Assembly: GCA_907163375.1 (NCBI GenBank)
Contig: CAJQUW010005784.1
Span: 496,001-560,000 of the forward strand
Direction: 5' to 3'
DNA length: 64,000 nt
Source: Prostheceraeus crozeri
Taxonomy: Eukaryota; Platyhelminthes; Polycladida; Euryleptidae
The notes below the pieces were generated by a model. The model saw only the letters and a list, made by a program, of their open reading frames with translations, was not told the origin of the DNA and ran no database searches. A program made the position numbers and the translations under genes. Positions 34,106-43,257 of the stretch are shown here, piece by piece (position 1 is the first letter of the stretch; each line of letters opens with the position of its first letter).

Positions 34106-34863
34106 TCACCTCCAAAATTTATTTCTTTTCTTTATTCCTTTTTCATCAGTGATTCTAATGTTAATGTTGTTAATAGTTTTTCTTGTAATAGGGAAATATA
34201 TTAATGTTTGTGGAATTACATTTAATCTATAACCAATGGGTACAGTAAAAGCTGGAAAACTGAATATTAAATTTGATAATTTACCATTTATATATCCTCC
34301 TTCAATAATGTCACAATGTACAACAATTGAATTTATTTCAGTTATTTTTGGAATCTTCTCACCTAAATGATAACCTTGACTATAGGTTTGTTTATTAAAT
34401 ACTAATAGCTTTGACAATGATCTATCATGATTAAAATCAACTTGATGATTTTCGTCTAAAGTAAGAGAAAATTTATTAACTGCCGGTTCAACTGCAAAAT
34501 GTAATTGTTTCTTATCTTTAAATGGTATACCTAAATTTCTCTTAATTTCATTTGATATTGATTCAACTTCGTAAGAACCAGGAAGAAAAGTTAGTATTTT
34601 CCATGTTTTGCCTTTATCAGTAGAATATCTAAATTGATCATTCACATCTTTTATAACATTTTGAATAGTGTTAAATGTAGAGAAACTAGTCTGCAATTTG
34701 ATAATTTTTATTTTGTTCTAAATATAGAATGGGTTCTAAAGTACAAGTGTGTGATGAAGTAGTTGTTATAATTTTTAACTTCGTACTAAATTTTGATGAA
34801 CCCAAAATCTCAGTCAAATTTTCTAAATGATTATTAATTTTGTCAAAATCTGCTGAACACATT
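34106..34863 (-). pseudogene. Polinton minor capsid (penton-like) protein
   Basis: Beta-rich with I-V-V-H-C-D-I-I-E-G-G-Y-I-N-G and, near the end, N-N-I-N-I-R-I-T-D-E-K-G, the pattern of the single jelly-roll penton protein of Polintons and related virus-like elements. Its size (about 250 residues over the span) and location next to the ATPase fit. It would form the five-fold vertices. Fossil, interrupted. Confidence 0.65.
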
Positions 34864-35104
34864 TTTTAACTAAAAATTTTTAATAAATATTATAGATAAA
34901 AATCGTAGATAAAAATCATGAATAAAAATCATAGATAAAAATTAGAAACAACATATTTCAGCTACACTTTTATAATCCTCTTCATTTAGAATCTTCTTTT
35001 CTAACAGTCTTTTCAATATAGCATGAATTTCATTGAAACTAGAATTATGTCCTTCTTTTATTGCAGATATTAAAATATTTAATCTATTTAGTAACTCTTG
35101 TGGA

Positions 35105-35767
35105 TCATCTGGTAAGAATACAGTTGTTTCTGTTTTGTTTTTCAGATAAACCTTTTCCTACTTTAACTCCCGTTGATAATAAATTTTCTAATTGTTTATA
35201 ACGTCTAAGAGATTTTACTGCACCAACTCTATCTAACATAGCTTTATATTTTATGAGATCTTCTAATGCATAATTATTTAAATCTGCTCCTCTTAAAAGA
35301 TCAACAAAATTTCTATCTAAATTAAAAGGAGATTTATCTGGTGAAAAAATTAAACCTCGAAAAGGTTGTGGAAATATTTCTTTTTGTCCGAGATAAAATC
35401 TAGGTATTGTTTTTCCATCTATAAATGAAATAGAATGTTCAAATTGCATAGATTTTGGTAATTTCTTATTAATGTTTGATTCTAGTAATCCATAGTCATC
35501 TAATATAGTTTCGTGTTCTGGATCTGTTGTATTAATTTGTTTATCATTATTTGTAAGTTCTTTTTCAAGAGTTTTAAATGGTTTCATAGTTTTTTCAAAA
35601 TCAGTTATTACTTGTTCGGTTTGCTGCATTTTTTCAAACATATCAGATTGAATACCAGCTTTTATCATTCTATGTTGAAGATGATTTTCTTTCATAATAT
35701 TTCTTTGTTTTATTAACTCTTCTAATTGTTTTATTCTTTTAAAATTAACAGCTCTAATTTTATCCAT
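35105..35767 (-). CDS. Polinton unknown protein, 220 aa
   Basis: I choose the start at MDKIRAVNFKRIK because the 22 codons before it are low-complexity. N-terminal half: coiled coil (to about residue 90). C-terminal half: a folded-looking region with F-R-G-L-I-F-S-P-D and L-L-R-G-A-D-L-N-N-Y-A-L-E. Similar two-part proteins occur near the penton gene in other Mavericks, but I do not know its function. Confidence 0.5.
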   Translation of the reverse strand: MDKIRAVNFKRIKQLEELIKQRNIMKENHLQHRMIKAGIQSDMFEKMQQTEQVITDFEKTMKPFKTLEKELTNNDKQINTTDPEHETILDDYGLLESNINKKLPKSMQFEHSISFIDGKTIPRFYLGQKEIFPQPFRGLIFSPDKSPFNLDRNFVDLLRGADLNNYALEDLIKYKAMLDRVGAVKSLRRYKQLENLLSTGVKVGKGLSEKQNRNNCILTR

Positions 35768-35888
35768 TTTTAAAATATAATATTTGAATTTTGTGGTAAC
35801 ATTGGAATACAGCAAAAACATTTCACTGTACAAATTATTTTTTTATTGCTTTGTTGTCTGACATCTTTTCGTTTAAAGTTTTCTCGTT

Positions 35889-36227
35889 TTAAGTTTTGTT
35901 TAATAAAGTTTTGCTTAAATTTTCGCTTAAAGTTTTTAGCTCTTCTAAAAACATTTTGTCATTTTCTTCATTAGAAATTTTACCATCACTAGAAATTTTG
36001 CCATCCTGTTTATTCTTATCATCAACTTTTTCTGACTGTAATTGAAATGATATTTGATTTACTTCATTAGCTATTTGATCAAATTTTTCAATCTCATCTA
36101 ACGTAATAACATTATCATCACATACTCTTTGAAAGTAGTAGTGTAGTTTATCATAGACTTCTTTAATATGTAAATGCTTAGTTTTTAATGATTTTCGTTT
36201 CTTAGTTATTAAAGATTTATCTAACAT
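35889..36227 (-). CDS. Polinton unknown small protein, 112 aa
   Basis: Lys/Glu-rich and helical throughout, with a duplicated D-G-K-I-S-S/N unit near residue 75. No family recognised. Same strand and spacing as its neighbours; may be one gene with the 100-aa frame that follows, but this is not shown. Confidence 0.4.
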   Translation of the reverse strand: MLDKSLITKKRKSLKTKHLHIKEVYDKLHYYFQRVCDDNVITLDEIEKFDQIANEVNQISFQLQSEKVDDKNKQDGKISSDGKISNEENDKMFLEELKTLSENLSKTLLNKT

Positions 36228-36289
36228 TGTAACAAGTGAAGTTGCAAAAACACCCGTACCTGTTAAAGCTGTAGCAACTACTGGAATTA

Positions 36290-36592
36290 CTAAAACACCT
36301 GAAGATATAACATTGTTAAAGCACCTAAACTTATTGTTAAGAATATGCCGATTCCTTGTGTTACATTCTTAACTTTAGTCCATCTCTTTCTTAATTTTAT
36401 ATAATGCTCTAATCTTAATAATAATTGAGATTCCTTATCTTTCATATACCTAACTCTATCTTTGTGTTTTTCTTTATTCATTTTTTCAATGTCCATTAAA
36501 GTAGAACTACCTTCATATGATAACGAAGGATATATTCTTGCGGTTTCTTCCATTTTTGTTTCTTCCATTTTTAAAGAAATATTATTAGTCAC
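36290..36592 (-). CDS. Polinton unknown protein with C-terminal membrane segment, 100 aa
   Basis: Basic and helical (R-V-R-Y-M-K-D-K-E), ending in a hydrophobic segment of about 18 residues (G-I-F-L-T-I-S-L-G-A-L-T-M-L-Y-L). First gene inward from the right TIR. Function unknown; several start codons are possible. Confidence 0.45.
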   Translation of the reverse strand: MTNNISLKMEETKMEETARIYPSLSYEGSSTLMDIEKMNKEKHKDRVRYMKDKESQLLLRLEHYIKLRKRWTKVKNVTQGIGIFLTISLGALTMLYLQVF

Positions 36593-36599
36593 ATGATAT

Positions 36600-37181
36600 A
36601 TTTTAAAAACCTGAAAGATGGATAAAATTCATGAATTTGAAATTCTCAACTTTTATGATTTTCGGTGTCCTGGAACGGTCATGATTTTCAAGGTAAAAAT
36701 TGTAATTCACAAATTTGAGATTCTTAACTTTTATGATTTTTTCGGTGTCCTGGAACGGTCATGATTTTAAGGGTGAAAATTGTAATTCTCAAATTTGAGC
36801 TTTTGAAAAATTTGAAAAATTGGGTATTTTTAAAAACGCCCAAATTTATGAATTTAGGTCTTCATAAACTGAAAAATGACCAAAATTCATGAATTTAGTC
36901 CATTTAAAAAGTACCATTTTTTGAAAAATCGGTATCTTTAAAAACGACTAAATTCATGAATTTAGGTCTTAAAAACCTGAAAAAGGGTTCAAATTCATGA
37001 ATTTATGTCGTTTTTAAAGATACTATTTTTTGAATTTTATGGTGTCCTGGAACGGTCTAAATTCATGAATTTAGGTCTTAAAAACCAGAAAAAGGGTCCA
37101 AATTCATGAATTTATGTCGTTTTTAAAGATACTATTTTTTTGAATTTTATGGTGTCCTGGAACGGTCTTTTGCCCATTACT
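36600..37181 (-). repeat. Polinton right TIR
   Basis: Reverse complement of the left TIR but longer, with four boxes GGTGTCCTGGAACGGTC (36664, 36744, 37041, 37151). The extra units account for the length difference between the two ends. Followed by the TTCATC target duplication at 37182-37187. Confidence 0.9.
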
Positions 37182-37187
37182 TTCATC

Positions 37188-37470
37188 GCTACAGCGTTTT
37201 TCTATACTTGCCATCCTATTGGTAATAAAGTTAGTCTCAACATGCGTCGGAGCGAAGGAGTCTTTTCTTAGCGTGATATTGGATTGACCAGTCTTATGGT
37301 GCCAAGAATATTTGATTTGTTTGTCTACAATTTTTATTTTTAGATCTAAGAACGGCAGCCATTCCTCAGGCTGATGTGCTTCTGCAGTAAATTCTATTTT
37401 TTGGATTTTTAGCAAAGATATATTCATGCATTTGTTCTATATTTTTTGTTGGTCAGCTTCAGTCAGTTTC
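37188..37470 (-). mobile_element. Penelope-like element B, reverse-transcriptase end (right of the Polinton)
   Basis: The minus strand encodes the PLE RT thumb region: W-L-P-F-L-D-L-K-I, K-Y-S-W-H-H-K-T-G-Q-S-N-I and F-A-P-T-H-V-E-T-N-F-I-T-N-R. It is cut at 37187 by the Polinton and belongs with 20187-20970. Further upstream RT motifs are missing, so the element was already truncated. Confidence 0.8.
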
Positions 37471-37742
37471 ACCCCTATTTATTGTGTCGTGATCTTAAAT
37501 ATGTTTTATTTTGCGTGAAATAAAAGTTAGGATAATTCAAAATTGCATGTCACTTTGTTCCGTTAATATGAAATGATCAATTTATTGACTTTACCAATGT
37601 GCATTTGAATGACTTTGCATTGAATTTGTTATTTTTGTTCGCAACCCCACTAATTTGCATAGTTCTTTGTTCCGTGAACGAGCATTATTATAATATTAAG
37701 TGCAATATAAACAGGTCCTGGTAATGAAAGTCTGATGTCATT

Positions 37743-38282
37743 TCAAGCATCAGTGATTATAAAAACACACACTTTATGAAAAAAAATTGTTGACTTTCGG
37801 AGTGCTGCCGATGTCCAAACCCGAGTAGGAAGTTTCGAACTCTGCAATTTTTTCTTGGAAGCAAATCTCAATGATTCTTGATCTTTTCTGCTTTCGTACA
37901 TGAATGTATCCTCTTCCCCAGCAATAGATAAGCATTTTGGACAGACCTTGATGTTGGTCGGCTGTAATGACATTTGTGCACCTTGTGATGAAGAATCCGG
38001 GGGAACCGGAAGTCGTCCACGCTTAGGTTTTGCCGGCATATTCCCCGAGATAGGAGAGCTTCTTGCAATATTACTAACTTGGCACTGACCATTTTCGCAT
38101 CCATGTCGTGTAACGCATTTTGCATATTGTTCAAATGATCGATGGCTCGATGAAAGATTTTCTAATTCCTTTATAATAACTTCTCTTGCTATAATAAGAC
38201 CAATTTTTTCAAAACAAATCATCCCCAATTTTTTCGAACTTTCGCGACCTTCCTGACCACCGTGAACGATTATGGCAAACAA
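37743..38282 (-). CDS. Unknown open frame, 179 aa, in PLE-B neighbourhood
   Basis: An open minus-strand frame with two Cys-rich stretches (C-V-T-R-H-G-C-E-N-G-Q-C and V-C-P-K-C-L) and a basic Pro-rich middle (K-P-K-R-G-R-L-P-V-P-P). It begins exactly where the inverted PLE copy starts (38276), so its N-terminus may be cut. Possibly a retroelement or captured host fragment; not recognised. Confidence 0.35.
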   Translation of the reverse strand: MFAIIVHGGQEGRESSKKLGMICFEKIGLIIAREVIIKELENLSSSHRSFEQYAKCVTRHGCENGQCQVSNIARSSPISGNMPAKPKRGRLPVPPDSSSQGAQMSLQPTNIKVCPKCLSIAGEEDTFMYESRKDQESLRFASKKKLQSSKLPTRVWTSAALRKSTIFFHKVCVFIITDA

Positions 38283-38922
38283 TCAGCTAAGCATCTCTAT
38301 AATTAGAAATATAGAAATAATTGTGATTGTAACATTTGTTCGCAATTAATTAAATATTCTTGTAGTGATAAATTCGTAGTTTATAAGCACACATGCCAAC
38401 GCTGTAACGAATTTTATATAGGTAAAACTGCTGCCAAGTTTACTACTAGACACAATGAGCACGAAAGGGCGATAAATAATAAATCGATAAGTAGTGCCTT
38501 GTATGATTAGAAGCATTATTAGAAGCAAGCACAGCGACATAGGCGACATCGGGGATTTTCGGGTCGGTTTCATTGCTAAACTCGACAACACTCATGACAC
38601 AACATTCACTGAATCAAAAGCAATCACACACAGCTTCAGCCCAAAATCAATAGAAAACATGAACTACCGCAATACAGCCTGTCTTCACATTTCAATCACC
38701 TCACATTCGACGCACAACACACTTCTTAATATCACTCACCTCTTTATAAACCTTCACGAAGGCTGCCGTTTAGCACTTACATCGCCCGATAGAAGGCGCT
38801 GGACGCCGAAGGCCCTGTCTTTCTTTTAATCTTAACTTAAAGTGATAAAGACTAATAAACGTTTTACCGAGAGAGTCCTGATACTTTTGTTCTGTCTTGT
38901 ACTCTTTGGAAAATGTTTGAGG
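38276..38922 (+). mobile_element. Inverted copy of the PLE-B endonuclease segment
   Basis: Nearly identical reverse complement of 20187-20834, from GCAAACAATCAGCTAAGCAT to CTCTTTGGAAAATG. It repeats the GIY-YIG coding part on the plus strand. With the left copy it brackets PLE-B and the Polinton. The layout repeats that of PLE-A (element with an inverted 3' copy at its 5' side). Confidence 0.85.
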
Positions 38923-39235
38923 TGTGATTGTAACAAGCACTTTCTTTGACCGCCATAGCTGAGAAAGGGGGATGCCAGCCAATTATTTCGTTGTGTTGAA
39001 ATTGACTGCAGCGAACGGGAAGTAATTCATTGTTATGAGTTCCAACTCGTTTGGTAAATCTCCCTTGAAAAAAATCATAAGCTGCTGGTTATCTTTTATA
39101 CTGTTCAGTCCCTGTAGCCAACAGATGATGGCCCAGAAAACAAAAGCATGGTGAACGCTGAGCTTTCGCGAGACCACTCGCATCGTCTGAGCGTTGTAAA
39201 AATAACCATTAAAATCATGAGAGTGGACCACTTCA

Positions 39236-40075
39236 CTACCAACGGGTTATTTGATATTTTCTGTTGAGATCAGGTCGGTGAATATCAATCATTTGGGCTT
39301 CAGCGATTCTAGTCTCAACTGGCCTATTACAATGTGTCAATATCTCTACCTGAAAATCGTTGATTGTCAAAGAATTATTGTGATCATTCTTAGAATGATC
39401 AGACAGGGCACTATTGTTATTATTCATTCTCAGACTGTATTCATGTTCGCGATATCTAGCTTGGAATTGTCTGCAAGTTTGACCAATGTATTTCTTGTTG
39501 CAGAAATTACAGACAAACGAGTGAACAATAAATTTGTCTTCACACATGTAGTCATCTGGCATATGTTCGCAAATAGTACAATTTATATGTTTATTTCACT
39601 TATTTTTGCAATCGAGACTTTGATAAAGATATTTAGCTGGTTTATTGATAATTTGTATCGGAAAGTTGTACTTATTAACAATTTCAGTGATTTTCTTAGT
39701 GCATTTATCGTTGATATAATCTAATTTCAGATATGTACTTTTATCTTTTTTTGTCGATTTACTTATTTTTTTATCTTTACATTTCACAACAACGCGATTG
39801 CTGTCGACATTTTTGTAACCATTTTCCTGGAATCTTTTATCCAATTTTTGAAAGGCATCATTTTTATTATCCATGTCAGATTCATTTATCATTCACCTGT
39901 TTTACAGTATTAATGATGAAGTTACTTTTTACATGTCTCGGAAGCCAACTTTCTCTGTTCAAAGTGATATTCGAATGCGCTTCTTCAGTATACCACGAAT
40001 ATTTTATATTTTCATTTTCTACATATATTGAGAGATCCAAAAAATTTAGAGGTTTGTCCAGCTATTTCGTTGTGC
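39236..40075 (-). mobile_element. Penelope-like element fragment C
   Basis: The minus strand carries a PLE RT thumb (L-N-F-L-D-L-S-I-Y, K-Y-S-W-Y-T-E-E-A-H-S-N-I), a linker, then a GIY-YIG domain with K-Y-I-G-Q-T-C-R-Q-F and R-Y-R-E-H-E-Y-S-L, closing with D-I-H-R-P-D-L-N-R-K. Related to but distinct from PLE-A and PLE-B. 5'-truncated and interrupted. Confidence 0.8.
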
Positions 40076-40334
40076 GTACGAACTATTCAACATGATTGTT
40101 AATAGAAGAAAAGGGGACACTAAAAAAATTCAGAAGTCTCTGACAACGTGACTCCACTGAGGCTGTCTGAGCACCTGTACATCTTGTTCCACCTATTGAT
40201 AAGAGCCACGGATAGACTGTCAGTTAAAAGATTTTTAGCGATTGTTTTGATTGTTCTATTCGGTCAACTTGTATCCGAGTTACAAGACGGCTTGTCTTCG
40301 AGCAGATGCCACAAAAATCTTAAAATACGAAACT

Positions 40335-41165
40335 TGTAGCGAAACGCTAGGTGCCATTCCTAGCAGTTTCAAAATTCATGAAACCAGACCCGACGCTTTT
40401 CTTTACCCAAGACCCATCGACATATAGTCGGGCCCCAACTCGATACCGAAAATGAGACTTTCTTAGAGTGATGTACATTGTACATCCTATGGCTACTACG
40501 AATTTGTACAATTGTCTAGGTCTACCTGGTTCCTCTTCTTGTCAGGAAGATCAAAGAAAGCACATATGAATCCAGTGGGAAGCAGACTGAGCCTTTCGGT
40601 AAAATCGCATTTGTATGTATTTCTGTGATTAAGTGAGAAGTACTTTGGTAAGTGTAGAACCATCTCTAGATTATACAGTTCATGTACCGCTGTTCAAGAA
40701 GCTGAAAACATTTAGATTTATCGAGTCGTTATTTTTTGTCGTCAAACACAACTGTGACCTCATCTTGATCAAATTTTAGCTGAAGCTTGCTGTCTTTAAA
40801 TACATTTTCGTATACATTAACGATCGGAAGTACAAGCGCATGCAGGATAGAAAATGACCACAAGATAAACCATACTAAAAATTGTGACTAATGACATAGC
40901 TGATGCTTCCCAGGATTTTTTATAAGGCATGAGTCGCAGAGGGAGCCATGAAATTTTCTCTATTTTTAGAGGACTCTGATTTAATAGAGTATATCATAGA
41001 TAGAGTATCAGATATTATAAACTCTGATTTAGTCGCGACCGCTCTTAGAGCTTGATCAGAGGCGAGTACAAATATTTCATTCTTACCGGATGAGGCATTA
41101 TTAATGAAAAAGGAGTACTTCAGTCAGACACATCAGCTATGGTTAAAAAGTTGTTGAAAAGCTGT
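40335..41165 (+). repeat. Unnamed fold-back-like repeat R2, copy 1
   Basis: About 830 bp that match, reversed and at roughly 70-75% by eye, 53790-54500. Shared blocks include GATACCGAAAATGAGACTTT, GGGAAGCAGA, TGTAGAACCATCTC, TCGTTATTTTTxGTCGTCAAA, GATCGGA and CAAATATTTCATTCTT. No known element recognised. Some frames look like decayed coding sequence. This copy lacks the second arm seen in copy 2. Confidence 0.7.
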
Positions 41166-41517
41166 CAGTCCTCTAATATTCATCAATCAAGTGAAGCAAT
41201 TGGATATTGCCAAGTTGAACCAAAGTTCTTCTTGCATCGAAAGCACTTTTTCAGAAGTATATTAAGACTTCCTCATAGCATAGCTCTTTGGCGCATAACA
41301 TCTGCCTTTTTATTCAAATCACTCGCATATTGGAAAAAAGTATTGGGGAGAGACTAACGATAAATTATTGTTTTTCTCATATTATGAACCTCCCGACGAA
41401 ATCCATCAACTATAATACTTCCTCATAGCATTTAATTGAAGATGAGAGACTTGTAAATAGAGCTTCGACTATATGAGCTAAAATTTATGCTAAATATGTG
41501 TTAAAATACTGTAGATA

Positions 41518-43255
41518 CGTGGTGTGATCCAAAATGTCCCGGACTAACCTACTTGCAGATAACCTGTGATAACGAATACTACTTCAGATGTAAATTTAGG
41601 TCTTTAAGGCATGAGAAATATGGTTGCCGAAATTTTTCCGGTCAGTTTTCTATTTTTAAAAAATATTTTTACATTTTAACATGAATTTCTGTATTTTCTG
41701 AATTGATCGAGATCCGATTTGTCTTATTGTTATAGTTAGATTGATTTTGATTTGTACCTTATTTGACGGATATCTTTGCCATGAATATTGCACGTCTTTT
41801 GTTAATTGCTTCATGTGTTACGATATCAATCAGTGAAGTTCATTCAGCACGCATTCATTAAGAAATCCGTGTCAACGATGGTTCTTTGTTCTATCAGTTT
41901 TCATGATGGATGTGACAAGCGTGTCTTCAGTCGAATATCGCAGTGTGATACGATACCTCCTGATCCGCGGCTTCGCTAATGGTGACATTCTAAAGGAATT
42001 AAGCCTGGCATATGGAAGCAAAGCTCCATCGAGAACTACTGCTTATTTCTGGATAAGCGAATTTAAACGCGGAAGACAATCTGTGGAGCAAGATTTTTCA
42101 ACTGTTGGTCGGCCGCAGGAGATTCCGGAAGAGAAATCGAGTCAGTGCGATGAAGTGATTACAGCACACAGAAGGATAACCATCCGTGAGTTGTCAAGAG
42201 ATTTGCGAATCAGTTATCACTCCTGTCATGACATCATCGAAAGACTTGGATATCGCAAACTGGCATCACGTTTCGTACCGAAGTTTCTGTCACCTGAAAT
42301 GAAGGAGAACAGACTTCTGGCGGCACAGTCAAATTTGGATCTCCTCGAAATGCACGGAGATCAGTTTCTGAACTGCATCCTTACAGAGGATGAAACACCT
42401 TTAAGTTTGTATCTGCCTCAAAGTAAGCGAGAATCTGCAGAGTGGCGAAAATCAGGCGAGTCTGCCCCTTTGAAAATGCGATCCGGAACATCACATCGCC
42501 GGTCGTTGATGCTGACGGTCTTTTGGAACGCTTCGGGAATCCAACTGGTTGACTTTGCGGATAAAGGAGTAAGAATCAATAGCGAATATTATTCCAATCT
42601 GTTATCTGAAGCGAGGAAGAAAATATGAAAGCCACGAAACATTCCCCTCTACTTGCTTCATGACAATGCTCCGATTCACTCCTCGCAGGAGACAACCAAT
42701 GCCTTAACGAGAAACGGATTTCAACTATTGAGCCATCCTCCTTATTCACCTGACTTGGCCCCAAGTGACTTCTATCTGTTTAGATTCCTCAAAAAGCATC
42801 TTCGTGGACACCATTTTGAATCGCCAGTTGAACTGCGGGATGCAGTTACTGAGTTTTTTGATTCTTTGACACCGGAATTTTTTCATAAAGCTTTTTGTGA
42901 ATTGAGACTTCGTTGGCAAAAAGTGACGAATGCTAACGGCTCATACATTGAAAAGTAAACTGTTTTCTGGAACAAAACATTTGTTTTTCCGTTAATTATT
43001 AGTCAGGTTGTTAGTGATAGCTTAACTGTCAAGTTGATCTAAATATATTAATTCTAAATCGCTAGAATTTATAGGAAAATCTTGAAATTCAGACAAAAAT
43101 GTTTGAAAATTTTGAAAAAATAGAAAACTGACCGGAAAAATTTCGGCAACCATATTTCTCATGCCTTAAAGACCTAAATTTACATCTGAAGTAGTATTCG
43201 TTATCACAGGTTATCTGCAAGTAGGTTAGTCCGGGACATTTTGGATCACACCACG
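41518..43255 (+). mobile_element. mariner DNA transposon with 140-bp TIRs
   Basis: Flanked by TA (41516-41517 and 43256-43257). TIRs 41518-41657 and 43116-43255 are almost perfect inverted repeats beginning CGTGGTGTGATCC. Encodes a mariner transposase with DD34D spacing. TIRs this long are unusual for mariner elements, where about 30 bp is common. Confidence 0.92.
41903..42958 (+). pseudogene. mariner transposase with one in-frame stop
   Basis: A full-length mariner transposase of about 350 residues in a single frame: N-terminal helix-turn-helix region, W-I-S-E-F-K-R-G-R linker, then catalytic D in L-T-E-D-E-T, second D in L-L-H-D-N-A-P-I-H, and third D in S-P-D-L-A-P-S-D-F-Y. The last two are separated by 34 residues (DD34D). 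One TGA at 42626-42628 (between A-R-K-K-I and K-P-R-N-I) interrupts it; CGA to TGA decay would explain it. Confidence 0.92.
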
Positions 43256-43257
43256 TA

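Larger units (their letters stand above)
20971..37181. mobile_element. Polinton/Maverick (capsid-bearing), 16.2 kb, fossil
   Basis: Terminal inverted repeats begin AGTAATGGGC and end with its complement; a perfect 6-bp target duplication TTCATC flanks it (20965-20970 and 37182-37187), the size Polintons make. Parts left to right: protease (+), integrase (-), PLA2-like (-), small proteins (-), major capsid (-), glycine-rich small protein (-), fibre-like coiled coil (-), two unknown genes (+), type B DNA polymerase (+), packaging ATPase (-), penton-like capsid protein (-), three unknown genes (-). All core genes are present, but several are interrupted, about six to ten breaks overall, so it is a fossil. 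The perfect target duplication and nearly identical outer TIRs suggest a fairly young insertion. It splits Penelope-like element B. Confidence 0.95.
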
